A DNA stretch of 64,000 nt from Nitratidesulfovibrio termitidis HI1 (GTDB lineage: Bacteria; Desulfobacterota; Desulfovibrionia; Desulfovibrionales; Desulfovibrionaceae): assembly GCF_000504305.1 (NCBI RefSeq), contig NZ_KI632512.1, positions 590,388-654,387 of the forward strand, in the 5' to 3' direction. Under the pieces are notes generated by a model. It was given only the letters and a program-made list of their open reading frames with translations, did no database searches and was not told the origin of the DNA. Shown here piece by piece: positions 18,463-27,555 of this stretch (position 1 is the stretch's first letter; each line of letters begins with the position of its first letter). The position numbers and the translations under genes are program-made.

Positions 18463-19932
18463 ATGATTTACCGCATCTCCACCCGCTTCCGGCATTCTTC
18501 CGCGCCCCGCACCGGCAGGCTTTTCGCCCGCCTGCGGGGCGCGCTTGCCCTGTGCCTGTGCGCGCTCATGCTGCTGGGCCAGGCCCTGCCCGCCTTTGCG
18601 CCGCCCGCCGGGGCCTTTCTGGGCGACTTCACCGTCAAGGACGAGGTGGAACTGGGCAAGAAGTTCAACGTGCTCATCAAGGCCCGCCTGCCGCTGGTGG
18701 AAGACCCGGAAGTGAAGGAGTACGTGCGGTCCATCGTCGAACGGCTGAAGGCGGTGGTGCCGCCGCAGCCCTTCGACTTCGAGACCAACGTGTTGATGCA
18801 CAATGCGGTCAACGCCTTTGCCAGCCCCGGCGGGTACATCTTCGTGCACACCGGCCTGCTGATGGCCATGGAACACGAAAGCGAAGTGGCGGGCGTGCTG
18901 GCCCACGAAATGGCCCACGTCACCCAGCGCCACATCGCCAGCCGCATCGAAAAGTCGCAGCGCATCACCCTGCTCAGCCTTGCCGGGGCGCTGGCCGGGG
19001 CCTTCATGGGCGGCGGCAGCAGCAAGGGCGCGGCCATGGCCGGGTCCATCGCCGCAGGCCAGACGGCCATGCTCAACTACAGCCGCATCGACGAAGCGGA
19101 TGCGGACCAGGTGGGCATGCAATACCTGGTGGCCGCAGGCTTCCGACCGGACGGCATGGCCGGGGCCTTCGAAAAGCTGCGCAGGCAGAGCTGGTCCACC
19201 GGCACGGACGTGCCCGCCTATCTCAGCACCCACCCCAACATCACCGAACGCATCAGCGAAGTGCGCCTGCGCGTGGAACAACAACCCGCCAGCGTGCGCA
19301 ACCGCAAGGACGACGACGAACGCTTCCGCAGGGTGCAGCTGCTGGTGCGCGCCCGTTACGCCGATGCCGCCATCGCCCTGCGCACCTTCGAGCAGGCCAA
19401 GCCCGACGACTGCATGTCCCAGTTGGGGCTGGCCATCCTGTATTCGCGCCTGAACCGGGTGGGCGAGGCCACGGCGGCCTTCGACCGGGCACTGGCCTGC
19501 AATCCCAGGGACCAGCTTGTCTGGCGCGAAGCCGGGCGGTTCCACTACACCAAGGGCGACCGCAACCGCGCGACGCAGATGCTGCAACGCGCCGTGCTGA
19601 TGAATTCGCGCGACTACATGGCCCTGTTCTTCTATGCGCGGCTGCTGTTCGACACGGGGCAGCGCAACGAGGCCTATACCTACTACAAGGAAGTGCTGCG
19701 CCACCTGCCCGAGGATTCCGAGGTGCACGACTACTACGGGCGTGCATTGGGCATGGACGGGCAGATATTCAAGGGCTACCTGCACCTTGCCTACAGCGCA
19801 CTGTACGCCAACGAGAAGGAAAAGGTGGAGCAACTGCGCGACAAGGCGCGGGCGGTCATCCGCACGCCGGAGGACCAGGCGGAACTGGATCGCTTCGACA
19901 CCAGGTATCAGGAGCGCAAGGCCGTCTGGTAG
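18463..19932 (+). CDS. M48 zinc metallopeptidase with C-terminal TPRs (BepA/YfgC-like)
   Basis: 489 residues. A signal peptide (hydrophobic segment about 25-45, ending ALPAFA) is followed by an M48 peptidase domain with the zinc motif HEMAH (residues 148-152) and the downstream Glu in SRIDEADADQVGMQ. The C-terminal half (about 275-489) is TPR-like. This matches BepA, a periplasmic protease/chaperone for outer-membrane proteins such as LptD and BamA. The gene lies 8 bases after cysS, with a macrodomain gene close behind. Confidence 0.93.
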   Translation: MIYRISTRFRHSSAPRTGRLFARLRGALALCLCALMLLGQALPAFAPPAGAFLGDFTVKDEVELGKKFNVLIKARLPLVEDPEVKEYVRSIVERLKAVVPPQPFDFETNVLMHNAVNAFASPGGYIFVHTGLLMAMEHESEVAGVLAHEMAHVTQRHIASRIEKSQRITLLSLAGALAGAFMGGGSSKGAAMAGSIAAGQTAMLNYSRIDEADADQVGMQYLVAAGFRPDGMAGAFEKLRRQSWSTGTDVPAYLSTHPNITERISEVRLRVEQQPASVRNRKDDDERFRRVQLLVRARYADAAIALRTFEQAKPDDCMSQLGLAILYSRLNRVGEATAAFDRALACNPRDQLVWREAGRFHYTKGDRNRATQMLQRAVLMNSRDYMALFFYARLLFDTGQRNEAYTYYKEVLRHLPEDSEVHDYYGRALGMDGQIFKGYLHLAYSALYANEKEKVEQLRDKARAVIRTPEDQAELDRFDTRYQERKAVW

Positions 19933-19964
19933 ACGGTCCCGGCCCTGGAGGCATGGGGCGCGCC

Positions 19965-20648
19965 ATGGCGACTGCGCGGGACAATGACTCCAGCCCTCCT
20001 CACGCCCACCGGGATATTCCCCAACGCTTTTTCAGGACGGCCCTTGTGGACGATCTGTCCCTGATCATACCCGCCCCCACCGGCCACGGACTGCTGGTCG
20101 TGGGAACCGGCGACCTTGCCGCCACGACCACCGACGCTGTGGTCAACGCCGCCAATGCAGAACTGCGCGGGGGCGGTGGCGTGGACGGCGCGCTGCATCG
20201 TGCCGCAGGACCGTTGCTGCTGCCCGCAGGGCGGGACATCGTGGCGCGGCGCGGCCCGCTGGCAGCGGGAGAGGCCGTGCTCACCCCTGGATTCAACCTG
20301 CCCGCCCGCCACGTGATCCACGCCGTGGGCCCCATCTGGCGCGGCGGGGCGCAGGGTGAACCGCAGGCGCTGGCCGCGGCCCACGCCAACAGTCTGCGTC
20401 TGGCGGCGGAACACGGGCTGGCCCGGGTGGCCTTTCCGGCCATCAGTTGCGGCAGCTACGGCTATCCGCCGGAACAGGCCGCGCCCATCGCCCTGGCCGA
20501 GGCCGAGCGCGGCCTGCGAGCCGGGCTGGTGCGCGAGGTGCGCTTCGTCCTGCACGGGCAGGGCATGCTGGCGGTGTGGCGCGTGGCGTTTCAAGCTCTT
20601 GCCGGACAGATTGGCCGCAGCATGCACGATGCGCAGCCCAGCGCCTGA
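19965..20648 (+). CDS. Macrodomain protein (ADP-ribose/O-acetyl-ADP-ribose binding)
   Basis: 227 residues. The core has the MacroD-type fingerprint: GDLAATTTDAVVNAANAEL, then GGGGVDGALHRAAG, HVIHAVGPIW and FPAISCGSYGYP. Such proteins bind or hydrolyse ADP-ribose esters, including deacetylation of O-acetyl-ADP-ribose and removal of ADP-ribose from proteins or nucleic acids. The Asn/Gly-rich loop and the GVDG segment needed for catalysis are intact. I chose the ATG at 19965; an in-frame ATG at 19953 is too close to its GGAG. No toxin partner (DarT-type) is visible next to it. Confidence 0.9.
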   Translation: MATARDNDSSPPHAHRDIPQRFFRTALVDDLSLIIPAPTGHGLLVVGTGDLAATTTDAVVNAANAELRGGGGVDGALHRAAGPLLLPAGRDIVARRGPLAAGEAVLTPGFNLPARHVIHAVGPIWRGGAQGEPQALAAAHANSLRLAAEHGLARVAFPAISCGSYGYPPEQAAPIALAEAERGLRAGLVREVRFVLHGQGMLAVWRVAFQALAGQIGRSMHDAQPSA

Positions 20649-20747
20649 TCTGCGCCATATCTGCGCCAGATATGCGCTGACCATGCCTGGCCACGCGCAT
20701 CCCCAACCCTTGCGAAACCGGCGCGGCAACGCCGAAGGAACAACCGT

Positions 20748-21305
20748 ATGGAACTGAAGGGGACAACCATCCTTGCCGTGCGCGACGCGGACGGCGTGGC
20801 CATGGCCGGTGACGGCCAGGTGACCATGGGCCAGAGCGTGGTCATGAAGCACACCGCCCGCAAGGTGCGCCGCCTGTACCGCGAGCGGGTGCTGGCGGGC
20901 TTTGCCGGGGCCACGGCCGACGCCTTCACCCTGTTCGAGCGCTTCGAGGCCAAGCTGGAGGAATTCGGCGGCAACCTCACCCGCGCCGCCGTGGAACTGG
21001 CCAAGGACTGGCGCAAGGACAAGTACCTGCGCAGGCTGGAGGCCATGCTGCTGGTGGCCGACGCGGAAACCATCCTCATCCTGACCGGCACCGGCGACGT
21101 CATCGAACCGGACGACGGCATCGCCGCCATCGGCAGCGGCGGCCCCTATGCCCTGTCCGCCGCCCGCGCCCTGTCCCGGCACACCGCCCTGGACGCGGAA
21201 ACCGTGGTGCGCGAGGCCATGGCCGTGGCCGGGGAGCTGTGCGTGTTCACCAACGGCCACCTGACCGTGGAAACGCTGCGCCGTGATACGGGTGCCAAGG
21301 CGTGA
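20748..21305 (+). CDS. hslV: ATP-dependent protease peptidase subunit HslV
   Basis: 185 residues, the proteolytic core of the HslUV (ClpYQ) protease. The N-terminus [16 protein letters not shown] contains the catalytic Thr pair; processing of a short propeptide would expose it. GDGQVTMGQ and [14 protein letters not shown] are family hallmarks. The ATPase partner hslU is not in this window. The stop overlaps the start of ispE by four bases (GTGA), so translation is coupled to an isoprenoid gene of unrelated function. Confidence 0.96.
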   Translation: MELKGTTILAVRDADGVAMAGDGQVTMGQSVVMKHTARKVRRLYRERVLAGFAGATADAFTLFERFEAKLEEFGGNLTRAAVELAKDWRKDKYLRRLEAMLLVADAETILILTGTGDVIEPDDGIAAIGSGGPYALSAARALSRHTALDAETVVREAMAVAGELCVFTNGHLTVETLRRDTGAKA

Positions 21306-22303
21306 GCCACCACGACATGCCCGCGCCTGCTTCCGTCACCTTGCGCGCCGGGTGCAAGGTAAACCTGTACCTGCGCATCACCGGCGTGCGCCCCGACGGC
21401 TACCACGAACTGGACACCCTGTTCCTGCCGCTGCCGGAACCATGCGACCTGCTGCATGTGACCCCCCACGCGGATGACGGCATTGCCTTCACCTGCACCG
21501 AGCCCGACGTGGATCCGGCCCGCAACACCGTGGTTACCGCGTACGAGCGGTTCGCGGCGGCTACCGGCTTTCGTCCCGGCCTTGCGGTGCATCTGGAAAA
21601 GCACATCCCGCACGGCGCGGGCCTGGGCGGCGGCAGCGCCGACGCCGCCGTGCTGCTGCGCCACCTTGCCGCGCTGTGCGCGCAGCAGTCCCCCGGGGCG
21701 GCTCCCACGCCAGCAGCCCTGCGGGCAATGGCCGCCGGTGTCGGCGCCGACGTGCCCTTCTTTCTGATGGACGGTCCGGCGCGGGCCAGCGGCATCGGCG
21801 AGGTGCTCACCCCGCTGGCGACTGGCGAACTCGCCGACCTGGGACTCGCGGGCCTGCATCTGGTGCTGGCCTGCCCGCCTGTACGCGTTTCCACGCCGTG
21901 GGCCTATCGGGCCTGGGATGCCGCCAATGCCTGCGTGCCCGGAACAATGCCCGAATCCGCCTCCGGTCCGGCATCGGCCAGCCCCGCCCTGCCCGGCAAC
22001 GGCTCCATGGCCGGACAAAGCGCGAAATCATTGCGTCCTTGCTTGACATCGGAAAGTCTAGAAGATAGAAATCCACTCTCTCGCGGACCGTGGCTGACCA
22101 ACAGCTTTGAACCGGTTGTTTTTCAGGCACATGCAACCCTGCGCCGGACCAAGGAATTTCTTCTTCGACGCGGGGCCTGTGCCGCGCTTGTGAGCGGGAG
22201 CGGCGCCAGCCTGTTCGCCCTGTTCAGAAAGCACGGCACGGCGCGTGATGTGGCCGAAGCGCTTCGCAACGACAACATCGCGGCCTTTTTGCATGCACTG
22301 TGA
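21302..22303 (+). CDS. ispE: 4-diphosphocytidyl-2-C-methyl-D-erythritol kinase
   Basis: 333 residues, GHMP kinase of the non-mevalonate isoprenoid pathway, phosphorylating CDP-methylerythritol. The ATP-binding motif is [16 protein letters not shown], and the C-terminal motif is [11 protein letters not shown]. The GTG start at 21302 overlaps the hslV stop. Compared with a typical length of about 290, there is an insertion of roughly 45 residues ([18 protein letters not shown] onward) before [12 protein letters not shown]. Its DNA is less GC-rich than the rest and contains a promoter-like sequence for the downstream tRNA/prs genes. Confidence 0.93.
   Translation: MSHHDMPAPASVTLRAGCKVNLYLRITGVRPDGYHELDTLFLPLPEPCDLLHVTPHADDGIAFTCTEPDVDPARNTVVTAYERFAAATGFRPGLAVHLEKHIPHGAGLGGGSADAAVLLRHLAALCAQQSPGAAPTPAALRAMAAGVGADVPFFLMDGPARASGIGEVLTPLATGELADLGLAGLHLVLACPPVRVSTPWAYRAWDAANACVPGTMPESASGPASASPALPGNGSMAGQSAKSLRPCLTSESLEDRNPLSRGPWLTNSFEPVVFQAHATLRRTKEFLLRRGACAALVSGSGASLFALFRKHGTARDVAEALRNDNIAAFLHAL
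22043..22071 (+). promoter_or_regulatory. Sigma-70-like promoter inside ispE
   Basis: A perfect TTGACA is followed after 17 bases by TAGAAA, within a local AT-rich stretch in the ispE insertion. It points towards tRNA-Gln and prs, about 290 bases ahead. Confidence 0.5.
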
Positions 22304-22365
22304 GATGCGCGCCGCAAGGCGCACGCAGGCCAGCCCCTGCGTTAGGAACGAAATTTCCCTCATGC

Positions 22366-22441
22366 TGGGGTGTCGCCAAGCTGGTAAGGCAACGGGTTTT
22401 GGTCCCGTCATCCGAGGGTTCGAGTCCTTCCGCCCCAGCCA
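22366..22441 (+). tRNA. tRNA-Gln (anticodon TTG)
   Basis: The cloverleaf is complete. The acceptor TGGGGTG pairs with CGCCCCA (one T-G wobble), the anticodon stem is ACGGG/CCCGT around loop ttTTGgt, and the T arm contains GGTTCGAGTCC. The discriminator is G, and CCA is encoded at 22439-22441. It sits between ispE and prs on the same strand. Confidence 0.97.
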
Positions 22442-22491
22442 CTTTTTTCCGATGACGCTTGCCATCGCAACCACAAGCCGGAAGTCGAAAC

Positions 22492-23430
22492 ATGCACGGT
22501 GACCTGAAGATTCTTACCGGCACGTCGAACCCCGCCCTTGCCAAGGCCATCTGTGACCACCTGGGGTGCCAGCTCACCCCGGCCCTGTGCGAGACGTTCA
22601 GCGACGGCGAGATTCGCATCGAAATCGGCGACAACGTGCGCGGCGACGACGTATTCGTCGTTCAGGCCACCTGCTCGCCCGTGAATTACAACCTGATGCA
22701 GCTGTGCCTGATGCTGGATGCGCTGAAGCGCGCCAGCGCCGGTCGCGTCACCGCCGTGGTGCCCTACTACGGCTATGCCCGCCAGGACCGCAAGGTCAGC
22801 CCCCGCGCGCCCATCAGCGCCAAGCTGGTGGCCGACTTCCTGACCACTGCGGGCACCGACCGCGTGGTCACGGTGGACCTGCACGCGGGCCAGATCCAGG
22901 GCTTTTTCAACGTGCCGGTGGACAACCTGTACGCGCAGCCGGTCATTCTCGAATACCTGCGCCCGTATGCCGGTGACATCGCCATCGTCTCGCCCGACGC
23001 GGGCGGCGTGGAGCGCGCCCGTTCGTTCGCCAAGAAGCTGAACGCGGGCCTTGCCATCATCGACAAGCGCCGCGACCGTCCCAACCAGGCCTCCGCCATG
23101 CACGTCATCGGCGACGTCAAGGACAAGATCGCCATCGTGGTGGACGACATGATCGACACCGCGGGCACCATGTGCGCGGCGGGCGAGGTGCTGCTGAAGA
23201 ACGGCGCCAAGGAAGTGATGGCCTGCGCCACGCACCCCGTGCTGTCCGGCCCGGCCATCGAGCGGCTGTGCAATTCCACCTTCTCGCAGGTCATCGTCAC
23301 CGACACGGTGCCGCTGGGCGACAAGCTGGCTGCCTGCAGCAAGCTGAAGGTGCTTTCCGTGGCGGGCCTTCTTGCAAAGGCCATCCACAACATCCACACC
23401 GAATCCTCGGTGAGCGTGCTTTTCGTATAA
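22492..23430 (+). CDS. prs: Ribose-phosphate pyrophosphokinase (PRPP synthetase)
   Basis: 312 residues, normal for class I PRPP synthetase, which makes PRPP from ribose 5-phosphate and ATP for nucleotide, His and Trp synthesis. Motifs include [10 protein letters not shown], the flexible-loop segment [22 protein letters not shown] and the PRPP loop [13 protein letters not shown]. The start at 22492 follows GGAAG. It is placed after tRNA-Gln and before rplY; hpt (a PRPP user) is elsewhere in the window. Confidence 0.98.
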   Translation: MHGDLKILTGTSNPALAKAICDHLGCQLTPALCETFSDGEIRIEIGDNVRGDDVFVVQATCSPVNYNLMQLCLMLDALKRASAGRVTAVVPYYGYARQDRKVSPRAPISAKLVADFLTTAGTDRVVTVDLHAGQIQGFFNVPVDNLYAQPVILEYLRPYAGDIAIVSPDAGGVERARSFAKKLNAGLAIIDKRRDRPNQASAMHVIGDVKDKIAIVVDDMIDTAGTMCAAGEVLLKNGAKEVMACATHPVLSGPAIERLCNSTFSQVIVTDTVPLGDKLAACSKLKVLSVAGLLAKAIHNIHTESSVSVLFV

Positions 23431-23492
23431 GCAATTCACATTCCGACGCGGGGCGGGATGCTTACGCGGGAATGAATTTAAGGAGAACTGCA

Positions 23493-24068
23493 ATGTCCGA
23501 ATTGAAGACCCTGAGCGTGCGCAAGCGCGACGGCCTTGGCAAGGGCGCCAACCGCAAGCTGCGGGCCGAAACCCTGGTTCCCGGCGTGTTCTACAACGCC
23601 GAAGGCCTGAACGTGCCGATCGTGATGGACACGCTTCCCGTCGAAAAGCTGTTCGAAGCCGTTGGCCGCACCACCGTCTTCAACATTGAGCTGGATGACA
23701 ACGGCGCCAAGTCCACCTACCCGGCGCTGTTCTGGCAGATCCAGTACCACCCGGTGAAGAACCGCTTCTCGCACATCGATTTTCTCGGTGTGGACCTGGA
23801 AAAGCCCGTCAAGATCCGCGTGCCCCTCGAATTCACCGGCACCTCCAAGGGTGTGAAGGTGGGCGGCAAGCTGGAAGTGTACCGCGAAGCGCTGGACATT
23901 TCCGCCAAGCCCCTGCTGATGCCCAGCAAGATCACCATCGATCTGACCGACCTCGAAATCGGCAAGACCATCAGCGTGAACGACCTGCCCCTGGGCGAAG
24001 GCGTCTGCGCCGTTGCCGACCGCAACTTCGCCATCGTGGCCGTTGTCTCGCCCAAGGGCGAGGAATAG
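23493..24068 (+). CDS. rplY: 50S ribosomal protein L25 (CTC form)
   Basis: 191 residues: an N-terminal L25 domain that binds 5S rRNA (LSVRKRDGLGKGANRKLR, PGVFYN) plus the C-terminal TL5/CTC extension. The start at 23493 has AAGGAG upstream. The gene follows prs, a very common pairing. A strong hairpin lies about 115 bases after the stop. Confidence 0.97.
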   Translation: MSELKTLSVRKRDGLGKGANRKLRAETLVPGVFYNAEGLNVPIVMDTLPVEKLFEAVGRTTVFNIELDDNGAKSTYPALFWQIQYHPVKNRFSHIDFLGVDLEKPVKIRVPLEFTGTSKGVKVGGKLEVYREALDISAKPLLMPSKITIDLTDLEIGKTISVNDLPLGEGVCAVADRNFAIVAVVSPKGEE

Positions 24069-24180
24069 CGCCTGAGGCCGGGAACGCCGTCGCCGTCCGC
24101 CGCATCCTGTGCGGTGCATCCCATGTGGATATGACGACCTGACGCACGGCTTCCCAAGGTTCGGACCGCGGTTTCCCCCC

Positions 24181-24213
24181 GGCCCCGCGCACCTCGCGCG
24201 GGGCCGGTTTCCG
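24181..24213 (+). terminator. Strong hairpin after rplY
   Basis: A perfect 10-bp GC stem (ggccccgcgc / gcgcggggcc, loop acctc) is followed by ggtttccgcg. The T-tract is poor but the stem is very strong; it probably ends the prs-rplY transcript. Confidence 0.55.
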
Positions 24214-24224
24214 CGTTTCCGGAA

Positions 24225-24300
24225 CCTGACCGGTCCGGGACCTGACCCGTCCGGGACCTGGACCGTCTGGCTCCTGCTCGGTCCGGCTCCTGCTCTTTGG
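24225..24300. repeat. Intergenic 16-bp degenerate tandem repeat
   Basis: Units cctgaccggtccggga and cctgacccgtccggga are adjacent (24225 and 24241), followed by diverged copies such as ctcctgctcggtccgg. The repeat lies between rplY and pth and is non-coding. Confidence 0.7.
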
Positions 24301-24421
24301 GGCGCTGCCTCGCCCTCGCGCGCCGGTAAACGCCGTCGTGCCGCAGCGCCCCGGCGTCATGGCGCCCCGCCACCTGCGCCGCCTTTCCCGCCCCGCAGAA
24401 CTCCAACCCCACTTTGCGCGC

Positions 24422-25030
24422 ATGAACGTCGCCGGTCTCATCGTCGGCCTGGGCAACCCGGGCAAGGAGTACGAACGCACCCGCCACAACCTTGGCTTCA
24501 TGGCCGTGGACGCGCTGATGGACGCTGCAGCCCGCGAGACGGGCGGCGGTTGCGACCAGCTTTCCGGCGGCAAGAAGAAGTACGACCTGTGGCGGTGCCG
24601 CATCACGTCCACGGGCAATCCATGGCTGGTGGCCAAGCCGCAGACCTTCATGAACCTGAGTGGCGAGGCGGTGCTGGCCATTGCCTCGTACTACCGCATC
24701 AAGCCGGGCGCCATCCTGGTGGTGCACGACGAACTGGATATTCCCCTTGGCCGCATGAAGTTCAAGACCGGGGGCGGCAATGCCGGTCACAATGGCTTGA
24801 AATCCATCACCCAGCTTCTGGGTACGCCGGATTTCCACCGACTGCGCCTGGGCATAGGCCGTTCGCCCCATGGCGGCGAAACCACCAACTGGGTGCTGGG
24901 CAGGCTTTCCGGCCCGGAGCAGACCCTGCTGGATGAACTGCTGCCCGCCGCCGTGCAGGCCATGACCACCTTTGCCAGCCAGGGTGCGACAGCCGCCACC
25001 CAGTTCGCCAACGCCTACAAGCCGGACTGA
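24422..25030 (+). CDS. pth: Peptidyl-tRNA hydrolase
   Basis: 202 residues. It releases peptides from prematurely dropped peptidyl-tRNAs. Motifs are IVGLGNPGKEYERTRHNLGF (catalytic His in RHN), KPQTFMNLSG and VVHDELDIPLGRMKFKTGGG, followed by AGHNGLKSI. I chose the ATG at 24422 because the family begins there; longer in-frame starts at 24338 and 24359 exist, and no start has a clear ribosome site. Confidence 0.95.
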   Translation: MNVAGLIVGLGNPGKEYERTRHNLGFMAVDALMDAAARETGGGCDQLSGGKKKYDLWRCRITSTGNPWLVAKPQTFMNLSGEAVLAIASYYRIKPGAILVVHDELDIPLGRMKFKTGGGNAGHNGLKSITQLLGTPDFHRLRLGIGRSPHGGETTNWVLGRLSGPEQTLLDELLPAAVQAMTTFASQGATAATQFANAYKPD

Positions 25031-25213
25031 CCTGGCGGGCCCGACCGGCCTGCTTCGAAGTGACAGGGACACGCCGGAAACGTCAGCCCCGCCGATGGCG
25101 CGAACAACATCCGGCAACCCGGCGGCCACGCCCTGCGCTCCGCCGTCCCACGCACCGGCCCTTTCACACGGCCGCAGCCCGGCCATGAGCAATGCTGCCG
25201 ACCGCCAGCGGGA

Positions 25214-25242
25214 TGGACTCTTGCTGCGGATTGGGATAGACT
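25214..25242 (+). promoter_or_regulatory. Possible promoter of carD
   Basis: TGGACT and TAGACT are spaced by 17 bases, about 50 bases upstream of the carD start, with an AT-richer segment following. Moderate match only. Confidence 0.3.
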
Positions 25243-25290
25243 GTCTTTTCCTGCCGAATTCAACCTTGTTTTCCCCGCATGGAGTTCCGA

Positions 25291-25806
25291 GTGTTTGCCC
25301 AGGATCAACTCGTCGTCTACCCGGCTCAAGGCGTCGGCAAGGTCGAACGCGTCGAGTCGCAAGTGGTTGGCGGCGTTGCCACGGACTTTTACATAGTCCG
25401 CATCCTGGGCAACAACGTTACCCTCATGGTGCCCGTGCGCAATGCCGCCAATGTGGGGCTGCGCCCGCTATGCGCGCCGGAACTGGGGGCGGAAATCCTC
25501 GAATCGCTGCGCGACCGCTCCGGCTTCACCGGCTACACCGGACAGAACTGGAACCGCCGCTACCGCGAATACTCGGAAAAGCTGAAAAGCGGCGACCTGG
25601 CGGACGTGGCCTACGTACTGCGCGAACTGCTGCTCATCGGTCGGGACAAGGAGCTTTCGTTCGGCGAACGCCGCCTGCTGGAACAGGCCATGGGGCTGAT
25701 TACCCTGGAACTGGCCTGCGTGCTCGACCGGACCCAGGACAACGTGCGCGCCGAAATCGAAGAGATGTTCCAGGATGTCCTGCAAGCCAGGGAAAAAAGC
25801 GAGTAG
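25291..25806 (+). CDS. carD: CarD-family transcriptional regulator
   Basis: 171 residues. The N-terminal CarD/TRCF RNA-polymerase-interacting domain reads FAQDQLVVYPAQGVGKVERVE, and the C-terminal helical part binds DNA near the -10 element in characterised homologues, stabilising open promoter complexes. I chose GTG at 25291 because GGAG lies exactly six bases upstream, and this GGAG overlaps an alternative ATG at 25279. It sits between pth and rho. Confidence 0.93.
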   Translation: MFAQDQLVVYPAQGVGKVERVESQVVGGVATDFYIVRILGNNVTLMVPVRNAANVGLRPLCAPELGAEILESLRDRSGFTGYTGQNWNRRYREYSEKLKSGDLADVAYVLRELLLIGRDKELSFGERRLLEQAMGLITLELACVLDRTQDNVRAEIEEMFQDVLQAREKSE

Positions 25807-26153
25807 ACCACTTGCCATCCCCTGTCGAATGGGCTAGGTAGCCCCTTGTACGGCGGGTGGAAGCAACCGAACATTGCAACACCTCTCTTGTGGGTCCCCT
25901 TCCCTCCTTACCGGGCAACGAAAACCCGGCTTCGGACCCGGCACAGTGTTCCCGCCCGTCCACCACAACGATTTTCCTTCATACCGTCATTCCGACAACA
26001 GTCCACGCTTGCGAACGGATCGCCATTGTGCGGTCTTTCGTGCCGTGCGGACGACTGTAATTGCATCCTTCCATACACCCCCACACCCTTCCAAAAGCAG
26101 TCCCCACCACGCCTATGAGGAAAAAGAAGAACGTCCAGGGTTCCGAGACGGCC
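25807..26153 (+). promoter_or_regulatory. C-rich, G-poor rho leader (possible rut/autoregulation region)
   Basis: This 347-base non-coding leader precedes rho. Bases 26061-26114 contain 27 C but only 4 G, in a genome where C and G are otherwise balanced; upstream parts (25940-26040) are also C-biased. C-rich, G-poor unstructured RNA is the hallmark of Rho loading sites, and rho is known to be autoregulated by attenuation in its leader in E. coli. No other gene is seen here. Confidence 0.6.
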
Positions 26154-27404
<1,251 letters not shown>

Positions 27405-27438
27405 CGCGCCAGCGTTACGGTTTTCGGCACGGAAACAC

Positions 27439-27478
27439 GAAGCCCGCCGCTCCCGAAATGGGAACGGCGGGCTTCTTT
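27439..27478 (+). terminator. Rho-independent terminator of rho
   Basis: gaagcccgccg and cggcgggcttc form an 11-bp stem, extended by tccc/ggga around gaaat, followed by the T-rich ttctttcatt. It lies 35 bases after the rho stop and may also act on the convergent oxidase gene. Confidence 0.85.
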
Positions 27479-27555
27479 CATTGCGGGGGAACAGCAATGG
27501 TCCGGCAGGCACGCCATGCTTCGCCGCGAGGCGCACTCCGGAATCCGGCCCGCCC

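Noticed and set aside
20649-20747. Small repeat (tctgcgccatat...) before hslV as an RNA gene
   Set aside because: Only two or three short degenerate copies with no stable structure; the gap is under 100 bases.
24109-24936. An Arg/Pro-rich open frame across the rplY-pth gap
   Set aside because: It overlaps pth in another frame, includes the terminator hairpin and 16-bp repeats, and has no recognisable domain.
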